This document shows positions 14,824-23,098 of a DNA stretch of 64,000 nucleotides, piece after piece; positions within the stretch are counted from its first letter, which is position 1, and every line of letters starts with the position of its first letter. Source of the stretch: Fodinibacter luteus (GTDB lineage Bacteria; Actinomycetota; Actinomycetes; Actinomycetales; Dermatophilaceae). The translations under genes and the position numbers were made by a program. Under the pieces are notes generated by a model. It ran no database searches. It saw only the letters and a program-made list of their open reading frames with translations, and was not told where the DNA came from. The stretch is from positions 1 through 64,000 of the forward strand of contig NZ_BAABGM010000011.1 in assembly GCF_039541575.1 (NCBI RefSeq). Reading direction: 5' to 3'.

Positions 14824-15549
14824 GTGATCGAGGTGGCTGCCATGCCCCCATCCACAGCGACACCGCCGGGCTGGTACCCGGACACCCAGTCCAGCGTTCC
14901 GCTCCTTCGGTACTGGGACGGGACGCGGTGGACGACCCAGACCAGCCTTCGACCGGCGGACGGGGGCGGTTCGCCCCCCTCGGCGGCCACCACGGCATCC
15001 GCCCGCCCGCCACGGTCGCGCTGGTGGCAGGCGGTGAAGTGGGGAGCCGTCGCCGCCTTCCTGCTCGCCACCGCCGTCGTGGGTGTCGCGCTGCTCGTCA
15101 ACCACCAGCAGGTCTGCAGCGTCAGCACCAAGGGCGAGTTCACGTTCGCTGCCGCCGGCGAGCAGTGCGTGCCCAAGCAGGAGCTCGACGAGAAGCAGCA
15201 GGCCCTGACCCAGGACGTCGCCCCGTCCAAGGCTGCGGCGAGTGCAGCGCCGGTGCCGCCGAGCCTGCCCGACCTGAACGGATCGTGGCTCGGTGCGGGC
15301 GGCAGCACGTACACGATCACCCAGGGTGGCAGCCAGGCCACCATCGAGGAGTACACCCCGGGGCTCGGCCTCACCGCCGCAGGCGTCGGCACGGTGAGCG
15401 ACGCGGGCGCACGGTTCCAGCTCACCGGCTACGACGGCAGCACCGGGTTCGCCGACTTCCAGCTCCAGGGGCCGGACACGCTCTCCGGGGTCATGGCCAA
15501 CGTGACCTACCAGCTCCAGGCTCCCGCCGTCCTCACGCGCACCGGCTGA
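14824..15549 (+). CDS. DUF2510 membrane protein with exported C-terminal domain
   Basis: 241 aa. N-terminal DUF2510 motif (PPGWYPD...LLRYWDGTRWT, residues about 15-45), a Pro/Ser linker, one membrane helix (about 67-89, VAAFLLATAVVGVALLV) and an extracytoplasmic part with two cysteines and a lipocalin-like beta segment (GSWLGAGGSTYTITQ). DUF2510 is a short cytoplasmic module common in actinobacterial membrane proteins. GTG 14824 follows a GGAGGTGGAGGG purine stretch; ATG 14842 is an alternative. Function unknown. Confidence 0.7.
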   Translation: MIEVAAMPPSTATPPGWYPDTQSSVPLLRYWDGTRWTTQTSLRPADGGGSPPSAATTASARPPRSRWWQAVKWGAVAAFLLATAVVGVALLVNHQQVCSVSTKGEFTFAAAGEQCVPKQELDEKQQALTQDVAPSKAAASAAPVPPSLPDLNGSWLGAGGSTYTITQGGSQATIEEYTPGLGLTAAGVGTVSDAGARFQLTGYDGSTGFADFQLQGPDTLSGVMANVTYQLQAPAVLTRTG

Positions 15550-15677
15550 GCCCGTCGCCCACGACCGGCAGCCCGGTCACGTCCGGAGGCCGGCTCCCGG
15601 GAATGCCACAGGGTTGTTGACGGTTCAATCACCTGATCGGCACCCATCGGACCCCGACCTCTCCTCAGGAGCCCCCC

Positions 15678-16235
15678 GTGAACGTCCTCGTCCTCGTCGG
15701 CAGCCTGCGCGCCGGCTCCACCAACCGCCAGCTCGCCGACGCCGCCATCGCGCACCTGCCGACCGGCGTCGACGGCACTGTGTTCGCCCGCCTCGCCGAC
15801 CTCCCGCACTACTCCGAGGACCTCGACCACGACGACGCGCTGCCCGAGGTCGGTCGCGACCTGCGCGAGGCCGTCGCCGACGCGGATGCCGTGCTCCTCG
15901 TCACGCCCGAGTACAACGGCTCGCTGTCGAGTGCCGTCAAGAACGCCGTCGACTGGGTCTCGCGGCCCCGTGGCGCGGCCGCGATCGTCGGCAAGCCCGC
16001 CGCCGTCATCGCCGCGGCAGGCTCGCCCCGCGCCGCCACGTGGGCCCGCGAGGACGGCGTCAAGGTGCTGCGCGTCGCGGGCGCCGCTGTCCTCGAGGAC
16101 ACCGTCGGCGTCGGCTCGTCGTTCCAGGCCTTCACCGACGGCCGGCTCGGTGACGAAGCCCTCGACGCCGAGCTCCGCTCGCTCGTGGACGACCTCGTGG
16201 ATGCCGTCGAGCAGGGCGCCCGCTCCGCCGCCTGA
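15678..16235 (+). CDS. NADPH-dependent FMN reductase family protein
   Basis: 185-aa flavodoxin-fold oxidoreductase. LVLVGSLRAGSTNRQLA holds the FMN phosphate and TPEYNGSLSSAVKNAVDW is the family signature. These enzymes reduce quinones, chromate or FMN with NAD(P)H. GTG 15678 has AGGAG upstream. A TTGAC-like -35 lies at about 15617, in a locally AT-richer stretch (15610-15640). Monocistronic. Confidence 0.88.
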   Translation: MNVLVLVGSLRAGSTNRQLADAAIAHLPTGVDGTVFARLADLPHYSEDLDHDDALPEVGRDLREAVADADAVLLVTPEYNGSLSSAVKNAVDWVSRPRGAAAIVGKPAAVIAAAGSPRAATWAREDGVKVLRVAGAAVLEDTVGVGSSFQAFTDGRLGDEALDAELRSLVDDLVDAVEQGARSAA

Positions 16236-16255
16236 CGGCGACCCCGTGGGAGAGA

Positions 16256-16351
16256 ATTGTCTTCGGCGGGGGATGCCTGCTCGTGGTCGCGGGGGCTGTC
16301 GCACTCGTCGGCTTCGGCGCGTGGACCGTCCGGCAGTGGATCTGGCGCTGA
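16256..16351 (+). other. Possible very short membrane peptide
   Basis: A frame of 31 codons ending TGA at 16351 encodes a single hydrophobic helix (LLVVAGAVALVGFGAW) flanked by Arg/Trp. It has no ATG/GTG at its head (first possible start ATT 16256 after GGGAGAG; internal GTG at 16282 gives 23 residues). It lies between the FMN reductase gene and bioA. Weakly supported. Confidence 0.2.
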
Positions 16352-16385
16352 CCGTCCCGTGCGCGAGCCGGCGCAGGGGCAGCGG

Positions 16386-16391
16386 CACAAT
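16386..16391 (+). promoter_or_regulatory. Candidate -10 of bioA
   Basis: CACAAT, 8 nt before the ATG of bioA. Confidence 0.4.
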
Positions 16392-16399
16392 GGGCGGCG

Positions 16400-17821
16400 A
16401 TGACCCCTGGACCCAGCACCTGGCCCCACCCCGCCGGAGTCGGGTGCTCGGACGGCTGCCCTGACAGCCACCTGGGCACCCAACTCGGGGGGGCGGACGT
16501 CGGCGAGCTCCTCGCGTTCGACCGGGACCACGTGTGGCACCCGTACTCCTCGGCCGTGGAGCCCCAGGAGCCCTACCTCGTCGAGTCCGCGGACGGCATC
16601 CGGCTGAGGATCCGCGACCGGGCCGGCCGCCCTCGTGAAGTCGTCGACGCCATGTCGTCGTGGTGGTGCGCCGTCCACGGGTACGCCGTCCCCGAGCTCG
16701 ACGCCGCCGCGCACCGCCAGCTCGGGGCGATGTCGCACGTCATGTTCGGCGGGCTGACCCACGAGCCGGCGATCGGGCTGTCGCGCCGCCTCGTCGAGCT
16801 CGCGCCGGACGGGCTCGAGCACGTCTTCCTCGCCGACTCGGGCTCGGTGTCGGTCGAGGTCGCGATGAAGATGGCGCTCCAGTGGCACCTCGCCGCGGGC
16901 CGCCGTCGCACCCGGTTCTTCACGATCCGCGGGGGGTACCACGGCGACACGTTCTCACCGATGTCGGTGACCGACCCGGTCGGCGGCATGCACGCCCTCT
17001 TCCGCGGCCTGCTGCCCGAGCACGTCTTCGCCCCGAGGCCCCCCGGCGGTCTCGACCGCGAGCCCGACGACCCGGAGCTGGTCGAGTGGGAGCGGCGCAC
17101 GCGCGCGCTCTACGCCGCGCACGCGGATGCCGTGGCGGCGGTCATCGTCGAGCCGGTGCTGCAGGGGGCCGGCGGCATGCACGTCTACCCGCCGCACGTG
17201 CTCGCGGTGCTCCACGAGCTGGCCCGCGAGCACGGGGCGCTCGTCATCCACGACGAGATCGCGACCGGGTTCCACCGCACCGGCCCGCTGTGGGCCGGTG
17301 CGGGCCGGGCCGACGACGGCGCCCTGGCCGGCCTCGTCCCGGACATCCTGTGCGTCGGCAAGGCCCTGACGGGGGGCTACCTCACCCTCGCCGCGGTCCT
17401 GTGCACGCGCGCGGTCGCGGTCGGCGTGAGCGGTGGCGCGGCGGGCGGCCTCATGCACGGCCCGACCTTCATGGCCAACCCGCTGGCCTGCGCCATCGCG
17501 GCGGCCAACCTCGACCTGCTGACCTCGCGCGACACCGAGGCCGAGGTGGGCCGCATCGAACGCGGTCTGGTCGCGGGCCTGGAGCGGGCGGCATCCCTCG
17601 GCTCGGTGGGTGAGGTGCGGGTGCTGGGGGCCGTCGGCGTCGTGCAGCTGCGCGAGCCCGTGCGGGTGGCCGAGGTGACCGCTGCGGCGATCGACCGAGG
17701 CGTGTGGGTGCGGCCGTTCCGCGACCTCGTCTACACGATGCCGCCCTTCGTCACGTCCGACGAGGACCTGGGGCTGATCGCCTCGGCGCTGGTGCGCGCC
17801 GTGGCGGACGTGCACGGCTGA
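16400..17821 (+). CDS. bioA: Adenosylmethionine-8-amino-7-oxononanoate aminotransferase
   Basis: 473-aa class III PLP aminotransferase that makes 7,8-diaminononanoate using SAM as amino donor. Visible: DHVWHPYSS near residue 48, SSWWCAVHGY, GGYHGDTFSPMSV, IHDEIATGFHRTG, and CVGKALTGG with the PLP lysine. An N-terminal extension of about 35 residues precedes the usual start; a GTG at 16532 (VWHPYSS) is too far in. Monocistronic, converging on feoC. Confidence 0.93.
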   Translation: MTPGPSTWPHPAGVGCSDGCPDSHLGTQLGGADVGELLAFDRDHVWHPYSSAVEPQEPYLVESADGIRLRIRDRAGRPREVVDAMSSWWCAVHGYAVPELDAAAHRQLGAMSHVMFGGLTHEPAIGLSRRLVELAPDGLEHVFLADSGSVSVEVAMKMALQWHLAAGRRRTRFFTIRGGYHGDTFSPMSVTDPVGGMHALFRGLLPEHVFAPRPPGGLDREPDDPELVEWERRTRALYAAHADAVAAVIVEPVLQGAGGMHVYPPHVLAVLHELAREHGALVIHDEIATGFHRTGPLWAGAGRADDGALAGLVPDILCVGKALTGGYLTLAAVLCTRAVAVGVSGGAAGGLMHGPTFMANPLACAIAAANLDLLTSRDTEAEVGRIERGLVAGLERAASLGSVGEVRVLGAVGVVQLREPVRVAEVTAAAIDRGVWVRPFRDLVYTMPPFVTSDEDLGLIASALVRAVADVHG

Positions 17822-17833
17822 GGGGTGCTGAAC

Positions 17834-17849
17834 GCGCAGCATGCTGCGC
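17834..17849. terminator. 16-bp perfect palindrome between convergent bioA and feoC
   Basis: GCGCAGCATGCTGCGC is its own complement and lies in the 54-bp gap between two convergent genes; possibly a bidirectional terminator or a protein site. Weak without a U-tract. Confidence 0.35.
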
Positions 17850-17875
17850 CTCCGGCGGCCGTGGAGCGCAGCGCG

Positions 17876-18175
17876 TCAGCGGCGGCGCGCCGAGAGGGCG
17901 ACGAGCACCGGCCCGGACCGGCGGCTCGACGGGGCGCTCGACCCGCACCCCGCCGCGCCGTCGTCGGTACCGGACGCGCACGACCCGCACCCGCTCGCGG
18001 GGCAGCCGATGGCCAGCTCCGTGGCCTCGAGGCGCCCCATCCGCACGAGGTGGTCTACCGACGCGCGCACCGTGTCGAGCGGCAGGTCACAGCGGGTGGC
18101 GACCTCGCCGAGCGAGTGCGCACCGGCGTCGAGCGCCGCGAGCACCGCGGTCAGGGGCCCACCCGTGGCGCTCAC
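17876..18175 (-). CDS. feoC: FeoC-like winged-helix FeS protein
   Basis: 99 aa. A winged helix (LTAVLAALDAGAHSLGEVATRCDL, TVRASVDHLVRMGRLE) is followed by a Cys cluster C-x4-C-x2-C-x10-C (GCPASGCGSC...CGSS), as in FeoC. It overlaps the feoB stop by a GTGA junction, so it is the third gene of feoABC. FeoC may be an oxygen- or iron-responsive modulator of FeoB stability. Confidence 0.8.
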   Translation of the reverse strand: MSATGGPLTAVLAALDAGAHSLGEVATRCDLPLDTVRASVDHLVRMGRLEATELAIGCPASGCGSCASGTDDGAAGCGSSAPSSRRSGPVLVALSARRR

Positions 18176-20178
18176 GAGACCACCCGCCCGACCTGGAAGA
18201 CGAGCACGGCGAGGGTCCACGCAACGACGAGCTGAAGGCCGACGCCGAAGGCGGTCCACCGGGTGCCCAGCTCGCGCCGCTGCGCCGCGAGGGTCGCGAC
18301 GCACGGGGTGTAGGCGAGCAGGAAGACCATGAATGCCGCGACGGCCGCCCCGGTGTGGCCGCCACTGGCGACGGCGAACGTCTCGTGCAGCTGCACCCCG
18401 AGCGCGCCCGGGTCCTGCGACGACGCCGGCGCCGCGAGCGCGTAGGTCTGCGCCCACGACGAGATGACCGCCTCCTTCGCCACGAACCCGACGAGCAGCG
18501 CCGAAACGGCCTCCCACTGCCCGAAGCCGGCCGGGGCCAGAAGCGGTGCGACCGACCGGGACAGCGCCGCGTACAGGCTCTCGCTCACCGGCACGTCGCC
18601 GAAGGACCCCGCCCCCACCGGGATCGACTGGAGCAGCCACACCACGACGACGGTGGCGACGATGATGCCGGATGCCGTGCGCAGGAAACCCTGCAGCCGC
18701 AGCCAGGTGACCGACAGGCTCAGCCGAGCCGTCGGCCGCTGGTAGGGCGGCAGGTCGATGACGAGTGGGTCCGCGCCGAGCGCGCGCCACAGGGTGGCCC
18801 GCAGCGCCAGTCCGACGAGCACGACGAGCACGATCGACACGACGTACATCGCGAACACGACGCTCCCCGCATGGTCCGGGAAGAACGTCGTCGCGAGCAG
18901 CACGTAGACGGTCAGGCGCGCCGAGCAGGACGTGAACGGCACGAGCAGCGCCGTGAGCACCCGGTGCCGCGCGTCGGGCAGGATCCGCGTGGCGGCGACC
19001 GCCGGCACGTTGCACCCGAAGCCGACGACGATCGGCAGGAACGCCCGCCCGGGCAGCCCGAGCCGGCTCATCAACCGGTCGGTGACGACCGCCGCACGGG
19101 CCATGTACCCGGAGTCCTCGAGGAGGGCGAGCAGCAGGAACATGAGTGCCATGAGCGGGACGAAGGTCAGCAGCATGCCCACGCCGGCGATGACGCCGTC
19201 GAGCAGGAGACCACGCACCGGTGTCCCGCCGAGCCCCACCGCATCGACGAGCCGGCCGCCGGCCGCCGTGACCGGCCCCGACACGAGGGCGTCGAGAGCG
19301 TCCTGGAGCGGCGCGGCGAGCGTCGTCGTCGCCTGGAACACGAGCCACATGACGCCGAGGAAGAGCAGGGGCCCCACGACCGGGGCCGTCGCCAGCCGGT
19401 CGATGCGGTCGCTCCACGTGCGGCGCGTCATCGCCCGGGTGCTCATGGATGCCGTCACCGCCGTGTCGATCCAGGCGAACCGTTCGTCGGCCAGGGCCAG
19501 CTCGTCGGCCAGCGGGTCGTCGGCCGACTGCTCGTCGGCGGGCTGGTCGTCGGCCGGCTGCTCGACGCGGCGTCGCGGACGGACGGCACCGGCGCCCAGC
19601 GCCGTTCGGACGGCCGCCAGGAGGTCGTCGACCCCGTTCCGGCGGCGCGGGTCGAGCGGGACGACGGGGCAGCCGATGGCGGCGGCCAGGGCCACGGCAT
19701 CCACCCGGACGCGACGGCGGGCGGCGACGTCGCCCATCGTCAGCGCGACGACGACGGGCAGGGCCGTCTCCCGCACCTGGGCGACGAGGTAGAGGCTGCG
19801 CGCGAGGTGGGCCGCGCTCGCGACGACGACGACGACGTCCGGTCGGGCCCCGCCCTCGGCGAGCACGACGTCGCGGGTCAGGGCCTCGTCGGGGCTCAGC
19901 GGGTCGAGCGAGTAGGCACCCGGCAGGTCGACGACGTCAGCGACCCGACCGCCCACGGCGCACCCACCGCGTCCGACCTCGACGGTCGTGCCGGGCCAGT
20001 TGCCGACCGTGCGACGCGCCCCGGTGAGAGCGTTGAAGAGGGTCGACTTGCCGACGTTGGGGGCGCCGGCGAGCACGACGACCGGCGCACCGCGCGGGGC
20101 CCGGGGCGCGGAGCCGTCCTCGTGGCAGGAGGGCCCGGTGGCGGCGCGCGGGCGTGGGGGCGGGGGCACCGTGCTCAC
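18172..20178 (-). CDS. feoB: Ferrous iron transporter B
   Basis: 668-aa Fe(II) permease: N-terminal G-protein domain with G1 GAPNVGKST, G2 NWPGTTVEVG and G3 DLPGAYSLDP, then a polytopic membrane domain with the gate motifs GFGCNVPA and PFTSCSARL. The G4 position reads TMGD rather than NKxD. GTG 20178 overlaps the feoA stop (GTGA); a slightly later GTG at 20169 is possible. Cytoplasmic membrane. Confidence 0.93.
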   Translation of the reverse strand: MSTVPPPPRPRAATGPSCHEDGSAPRAPRGAPVVVLAGAPNVGKSTLFNALTGARRTVGNWPGTTVEVGRGGCAVGGRVADVVDLPGAYSLDPLSPDEALTRDVVLAEGGARPDVVVVVASAAHLARSLYLVAQVRETALPVVVALTMGDVAARRRVRVDAVALAAAIGCPVVPLDPRRRNGVDDLLAAVRTALGAGAVRPRRRVEQPADDQPADEQSADDPLADELALADERFAWIDTAVTASMSTRAMTRRTWSDRIDRLATAPVVGPLLFLGVMWLVFQATTTLAAPLQDALDALVSGPVTAAGGRLVDAVGLGGTPVRGLLLDGVIAGVGMLLTFVPLMALMFLLLALLEDSGYMARAAVVTDRLMSRLGLPGRAFLPIVVGFGCNVPAVAATRILPDARHRVLTALLVPFTSCSARLTVYVLLATTFFPDHAGSVVFAMYVVSIVLVVLVGLALRATLWRALGADPLVIDLPPYQRPTARLSLSVTWLRLQGFLRTASGIIVATVVVVWLLQSIPVGAGSFGDVPVSESLYAALSRSVAPLLAPAGFGQWEAVSALLVGFVAKEAVISSWAQTYALAAPASSQDPGALGVQLHETFAVASGGHTGAAVAAFMVFLLAYTPCVATLAAQRRELGTRWTAFGVGLQLVVAWTLAVLVFQVGRVVS

Positions 20179-20426
20179 GGCGGGGCGGGCGGCCCGGGAC
20201 GCACCTCGGTGGTCTGCACCGACTCCAGGACGTCGCGCCCGAGCGCGATGCGGGACCCGGCGACGTCGACGACGCGACCGCCGCCGGACGTCCGCTGCAC
20301 GCAGCGGACGTGGCTGCCCGGGCGCAGTCCCAGCTCGGACAGGCGACGGACGAGGACGGTCGGCCCGGCGGTTGCGACGACGCGCTGCTCGGTGCCGATC
20401 GGAGCCCGCGCGAGGGACGACGCCAC
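20175..20426 (-). CDS. feoA: Ferrous iron transport protein A
   Basis: 83-aa SH3-like FeoA domain (VVRRLSELGLRPGSHVRCVQ, GSRIALGRDVLESV). Cytoplasmic partner of FeoB. GTG start at 20426, preceded on its strand by TAGCGT at 6 nt and by a TTAGG/CCTAA dyad, implying iron-dependent repression of feoABC. Confidence 0.9.
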   Translation of the reverse strand: MASSLARAPIGTEQRVVATAGPTVLVRRLSELGLRPGSHVRCVQRTSGGGRVVDVAGSRIALGRDVLESVQTTEVRPGPPAPP

Positions 20427-20432
20427 GCCTCG

Positions 20433-20438
20433 ACGCTA
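20433..20438 (-). promoter_or_regulatory. -10 element of feoABC (leaderless type)
   Basis: TAGCGT on the minus strand, 6 nt before the GTG of feoA. Confidence 0.55.
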
Positions 20439-20446
20439 GCACCGGG

Positions 20447-20460
20447 TTAGGCCGCCCTAA
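20447..20460. promoter_or_regulatory. Iron-box-like dyad upstream of feoA
   Basis: TTAGG-CCGC-CCTAA: the arms match the outer halves of DtxR/IdeR boxes, but the spacer is 4 nt rather than 9, so this is a degenerate or alternative metal-regulator site. It lies 8 bp upstream of the feoA -10, in the -35 area. Confidence 0.5.
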
Positions 20461-20590
20461 GCAGGAGTGCAGGCCACCTCACACCGCCCCGGTCACGGCG
20501 TGCCGGCCCGGAGGACCGGAGGGCCAGAGGGCCAGAGGGAGGACGGGGCCGGACCGGCCGGATCCGCGTCGCCGTGGCAGGATCGACGCC

Positions 20591-21715
20591 GTGACGAGCC
20601 CCCTCGACTGGATCCGCCAGGCCGCCGCGACCCGGGAGGACGCGGGCCTGACCCGACGCCTCGCGACGACGAAGCACGGCGACGGGCTCGACCTCGCGGG
20701 CAACGACTACCTCGGCCTGCGCACCCACCCGGCGGTCGTCGCCGGGGCGGTCGCCGCGGCCGAGACCTACGGCGGCGGCGCCGGGGCGTCGCGCCTCGTG
20801 ACCGGCACGCTCGACGTCCACGACGAGCTCGAGGCCGCGCTCGCCGCCCTCACCGGCGCACCTTCGGCGCTCGTCCTGTCGACCGGCTACGCCGCGAACC
20901 TCGCCGTCCTCACGACGCTCGCCGACGCGGGCACCCTCGTCGTCAGCGACGAGCACGCCCACGCGAGCCTCATCGACGGCTGCCGCCTCTCGCGCGCCGC
21001 CGTGTCGGTGAGCCGCCACAACGACCTCGACCACGTCGCCGAGCTGCTCGGCCGCCGCGAGGCGCCGCGGGCGGTCGTCGTCGCCGAGTCGATCTACTCG
21101 GTGCTCGGCGACGCCGCCCCCGTCGAGGACCTCATCGCGCTCACCGCCGAGGCCGGTGCGATCCTCGTCGTCGACGAGGCCCACGCCCTCGGCGTCGTCG
21201 GCCCCGGCGGCGGCGGCCTCGTCGCGGCCGCCGGCCAGGCGGGTGCCGAGCACGTCGTCGTCACCGCGACGCTGTCGAAGTCGCTCGCCGCCCAGGGTGG
21301 TGCGGTGCTCGCCTCCCCCGACGTGCGCGAGCACCTCGTCAACACGGCACGTCCGTTCATCTACGACACGGGCCTCGCGCCGGCCTCGGCCGGGGCCGCC
21401 CTGGCCGCCCTCGGGGTGCTGCGCGAGCACCCGGAGCTGACCGCCCGGGTCCACGCGAACGCCGCCCGGCTCGCCGGCGCCTGCGGGGTCGAGCCCCCCG
21501 CGGGAGCCGTCATGTCGGTGGAGGTGCGCGGGCCGCACGAGGCGGTGGAGGCCGTCGAGACGGCGCGGGCGCACGGCATCCGGATCGGGTGCTTCCGGCC
21601 GCCCTCGACCCCCGACGGAACCTCTCGGCTGCGCCTCACCGCGCACGCCGACCACGGCGAGCACGAGCTCGACCGCGCGTGCGACGTGCTCGCCGCCCTG
21701 ACCGCCCGTGGCTGA
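20591..21715 (+). CDS. bioF: 8-amino-7-oxononanoate synthase
   Basis: 374-aa alpha-oxoamine synthase joining pimeloyl thioester and alanine. Visible: GNDYLGLRTHP, GAGASRLVTG, DEAHALGVVG, and the PLP lysine in ATLSKSLAAQGG. GTG start 20591 has CAGGAT 7 nt before it, a CANNNT variant -10. It overlaps bioD by 8 nt. Divergent from feoABC. Confidence 0.93.
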   Translation: MTSPLDWIRQAAATREDAGLTRRLATTKHGDGLDLAGNDYLGLRTHPAVVAGAVAAAETYGGGAGASRLVTGTLDVHDELEAALAALTGAPSALVLSTGYAANLAVLTTLADAGTLVVSDEHAHASLIDGCRLSRAAVSVSRHNDLDHVAELLGRREAPRAVVVAESIYSVLGDAAPVEDLIALTAEAGAILVVDEAHALGVVGPGGGGLVAAAGQAGAEHVVVTATLSKSLAAQGGAVLASPDVREHLVNTARPFIYDTGLAPASAGAALAALGVLREHPELTARVHANAARLAGACGVEPPAGAVMSVEVRGPHEAVEAVETARAHGIRIGCFRPPSTPDGTSRLRLTAHADHGEHELDRACDVLAALTARG

Positions 21716-22415
21716 CCCCCGGTCGCTCACCTCGGTCGTCCTCGTCACGGGCACCGGCACCGAGGTCGGCAAGACGGTCGTCACCGCCGCCCTCGCCGCG
21801 GTCGTCCGGCAGCGCGGCAGCACCCTCGCCGTCGTCAAGCCTGCCCAGACGGGGCTGGCACCCGGGGAGCCCGGCGACGTCGACGTCGTGCGACGGCTCG
21901 TCGGCGACGACCTCACGACCCACGAGCTCGTGCGGCTGCGCGACCCGCTCTCGCCCGAGGCCGCCGCCCGGCGCGAGGGGGTCGTCCTGCCGGCCGTCGG
22001 CGCGCACGCGAAGCGGATCGGCGAGGTCGCCGCGCAGTCGGAGGTCGTGCTCGTCGAGGGCTCCGGCGGTCTCCTCGTGCGGCTCGACGGTCGCGGGGGG
22101 ACCCTCGCGGACCTCGGGGTCGCACTGCGCTACAAGGGCATCGGCTGCGGGGTCGTGCTCGTCGCGACCGCCGGGCTCGGCACCCTCAACGCGGCGGCCC
22201 TCACGGCCGAGGCGCTCGCCGCCCGCTCGCTGCCACTGCTCGGGGTCGTCGTCGGCTCGTGGCCCGCGCGGCCGGGGCTCGCCGAGGAGAGCAACCTCGT
22301 CGACCTGCCGCGGGTCACCGGCGCCCCGCTGTGGGGGCGGGTGCCCGACGGGGCCGGCCGGATGCCGCGTGCCGACTTCCTCGCCGCCGTCCCCTCCTGG
22401 TTCTCCCTCGACTGA
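21708..22415 (+). CDS. bioD: Dethiobiotin synthetase
   Basis: 235-aa P-loop ATPase that closes the ureido ring of dethiobiotin from diaminononanoate and CO2. Walker A is in VTGTGTEVGKTVVTAAL; VKPAQTG and VEGSGGLLVRL are family marks. GTG 21708 overlaps the end of bioF, so translation is coupled. It is followed by a large imperfect inverted repeat (22420-22488). Confidence 0.92.
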   Translation: MADPRSLTSVVLVTGTGTEVGKTVVTAALAAVVRQRGSTLAVVKPAQTGLAPGEPGDVDVVRRLVGDDLTTHELVRLRDPLSPEAAARREGVVLPAVGAHAKRIGEVAAQSEVVLVEGSGGLLVRLDGRGGTLADLGVALRYKGIGCGVVLVATAGLGTLNAAALTAEALAARSLPLLGVVVGSWPARPGLAEESNLVDLPRVTGAPLWGRVPDGAGRMPRADFLAAVPSWFSLD

Positions 22416-22419
22416 TTGC

Positions 22420-22488
22420 ACTTCGTGCGGGTTGGGTGCGGTTCGCCCGCGCGGACCGTGCGAGAACCGCGCACAGGTCGCACGAAGT
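22420..22488. repeat. Imperfect long inverted repeat after bioD
   Basis: Arms ACTTCGTGCG (22420-22429) and CGCACGAAGT (22479-22488) are exact complements; inner GCGGTTC (22438-22444) and GAACCGC (22464-22470) also pair. It fills most of the bioD-phosphatase gap and could be a terminator or an interspersed palindromic element. Confidence 0.65.
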
Positions 22489-22508
22489 CGGGGAGGGAGG
22501 ATGGGGGC

Positions 22509-23042
22509 ATGAGCACGAGCACCGAGGCCGGGCCGTACCGGGTCACCGTCGTCTGCTGGGGCAACATCTGCCGCTCGCCGATGGGTGAGTTCCTCCTGCG
22601 CGAGGCATTCGAGGAGGCCGGCCTCGGCGACCGGGTCGTCGTCGACTCGGCCGGCACCTCGGCGGACGAGCTCGGCAACGGCATGCACCCGCGCACCGCC
22701 GCCGTGCTGCGCCGCAACGGGCACGCCGACACCGGTTGGGACGGCCACGTCGCCCGCCGGTTCGAGCGGTCCTGGTTCGACCGCTCCGACCTCGTGCTCC
22801 CCGTCGACCACGTGCACGTCGACCGCCTCGAGCGCCTCGCCCGCGACGACACCGACCGCGCCAAGGTGCGCCTGTTCCGCTCCTTCGACCCGGATGCCGT
22901 CGCGTCCGGCGAGCTCGGGATGGACGACCCCTGGTACGGCACCGACCCCGCCTACGACCAGACCTACGCCGAGATCGCCGCCGCCCTGCCCGGCATCGTC
23001 GAGCACGTGCGCCGCGAGCTCGAGGCGCGCGACCGGCCCTGA
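22509..23042 (+). CDS. Low molecular weight protein-tyrosine phosphatase
   Basis: 177 aa. P-loop C16-W-G-N-I-C-R22-S (CX5R) at the N-terminus and the acid motif DDPWYG near the C-terminus. Dephosphorylates phosphotyrosine on proteins; in actinobacteria often linked to capsule or signalling. ATG 22509 is preceded by GGAGG at 8-9 nt. Short gap to purB. Confidence 0.9.
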   Translation: MSTSTEAGPYRVTVVCWGNICRSPMGEFLLREAFEEAGLGDRVVVDSAGTSADELGNGMHPRTAAVLRRNGHADTGWDGHVARRFERSWFDRSDLVLPVDHVHVDRLERLARDDTDRAKVRLFRSFDPDAVASGELGMDDPWYGTDPAYDQTYAEIAAALPGIVEHVRRELEARDRP

Positions 23043-23098
23043 CCCGCGGGCGGCGGGCACCCGGCATCCCGGGACCGCCGCTCTGGGAGGATGGGGCC

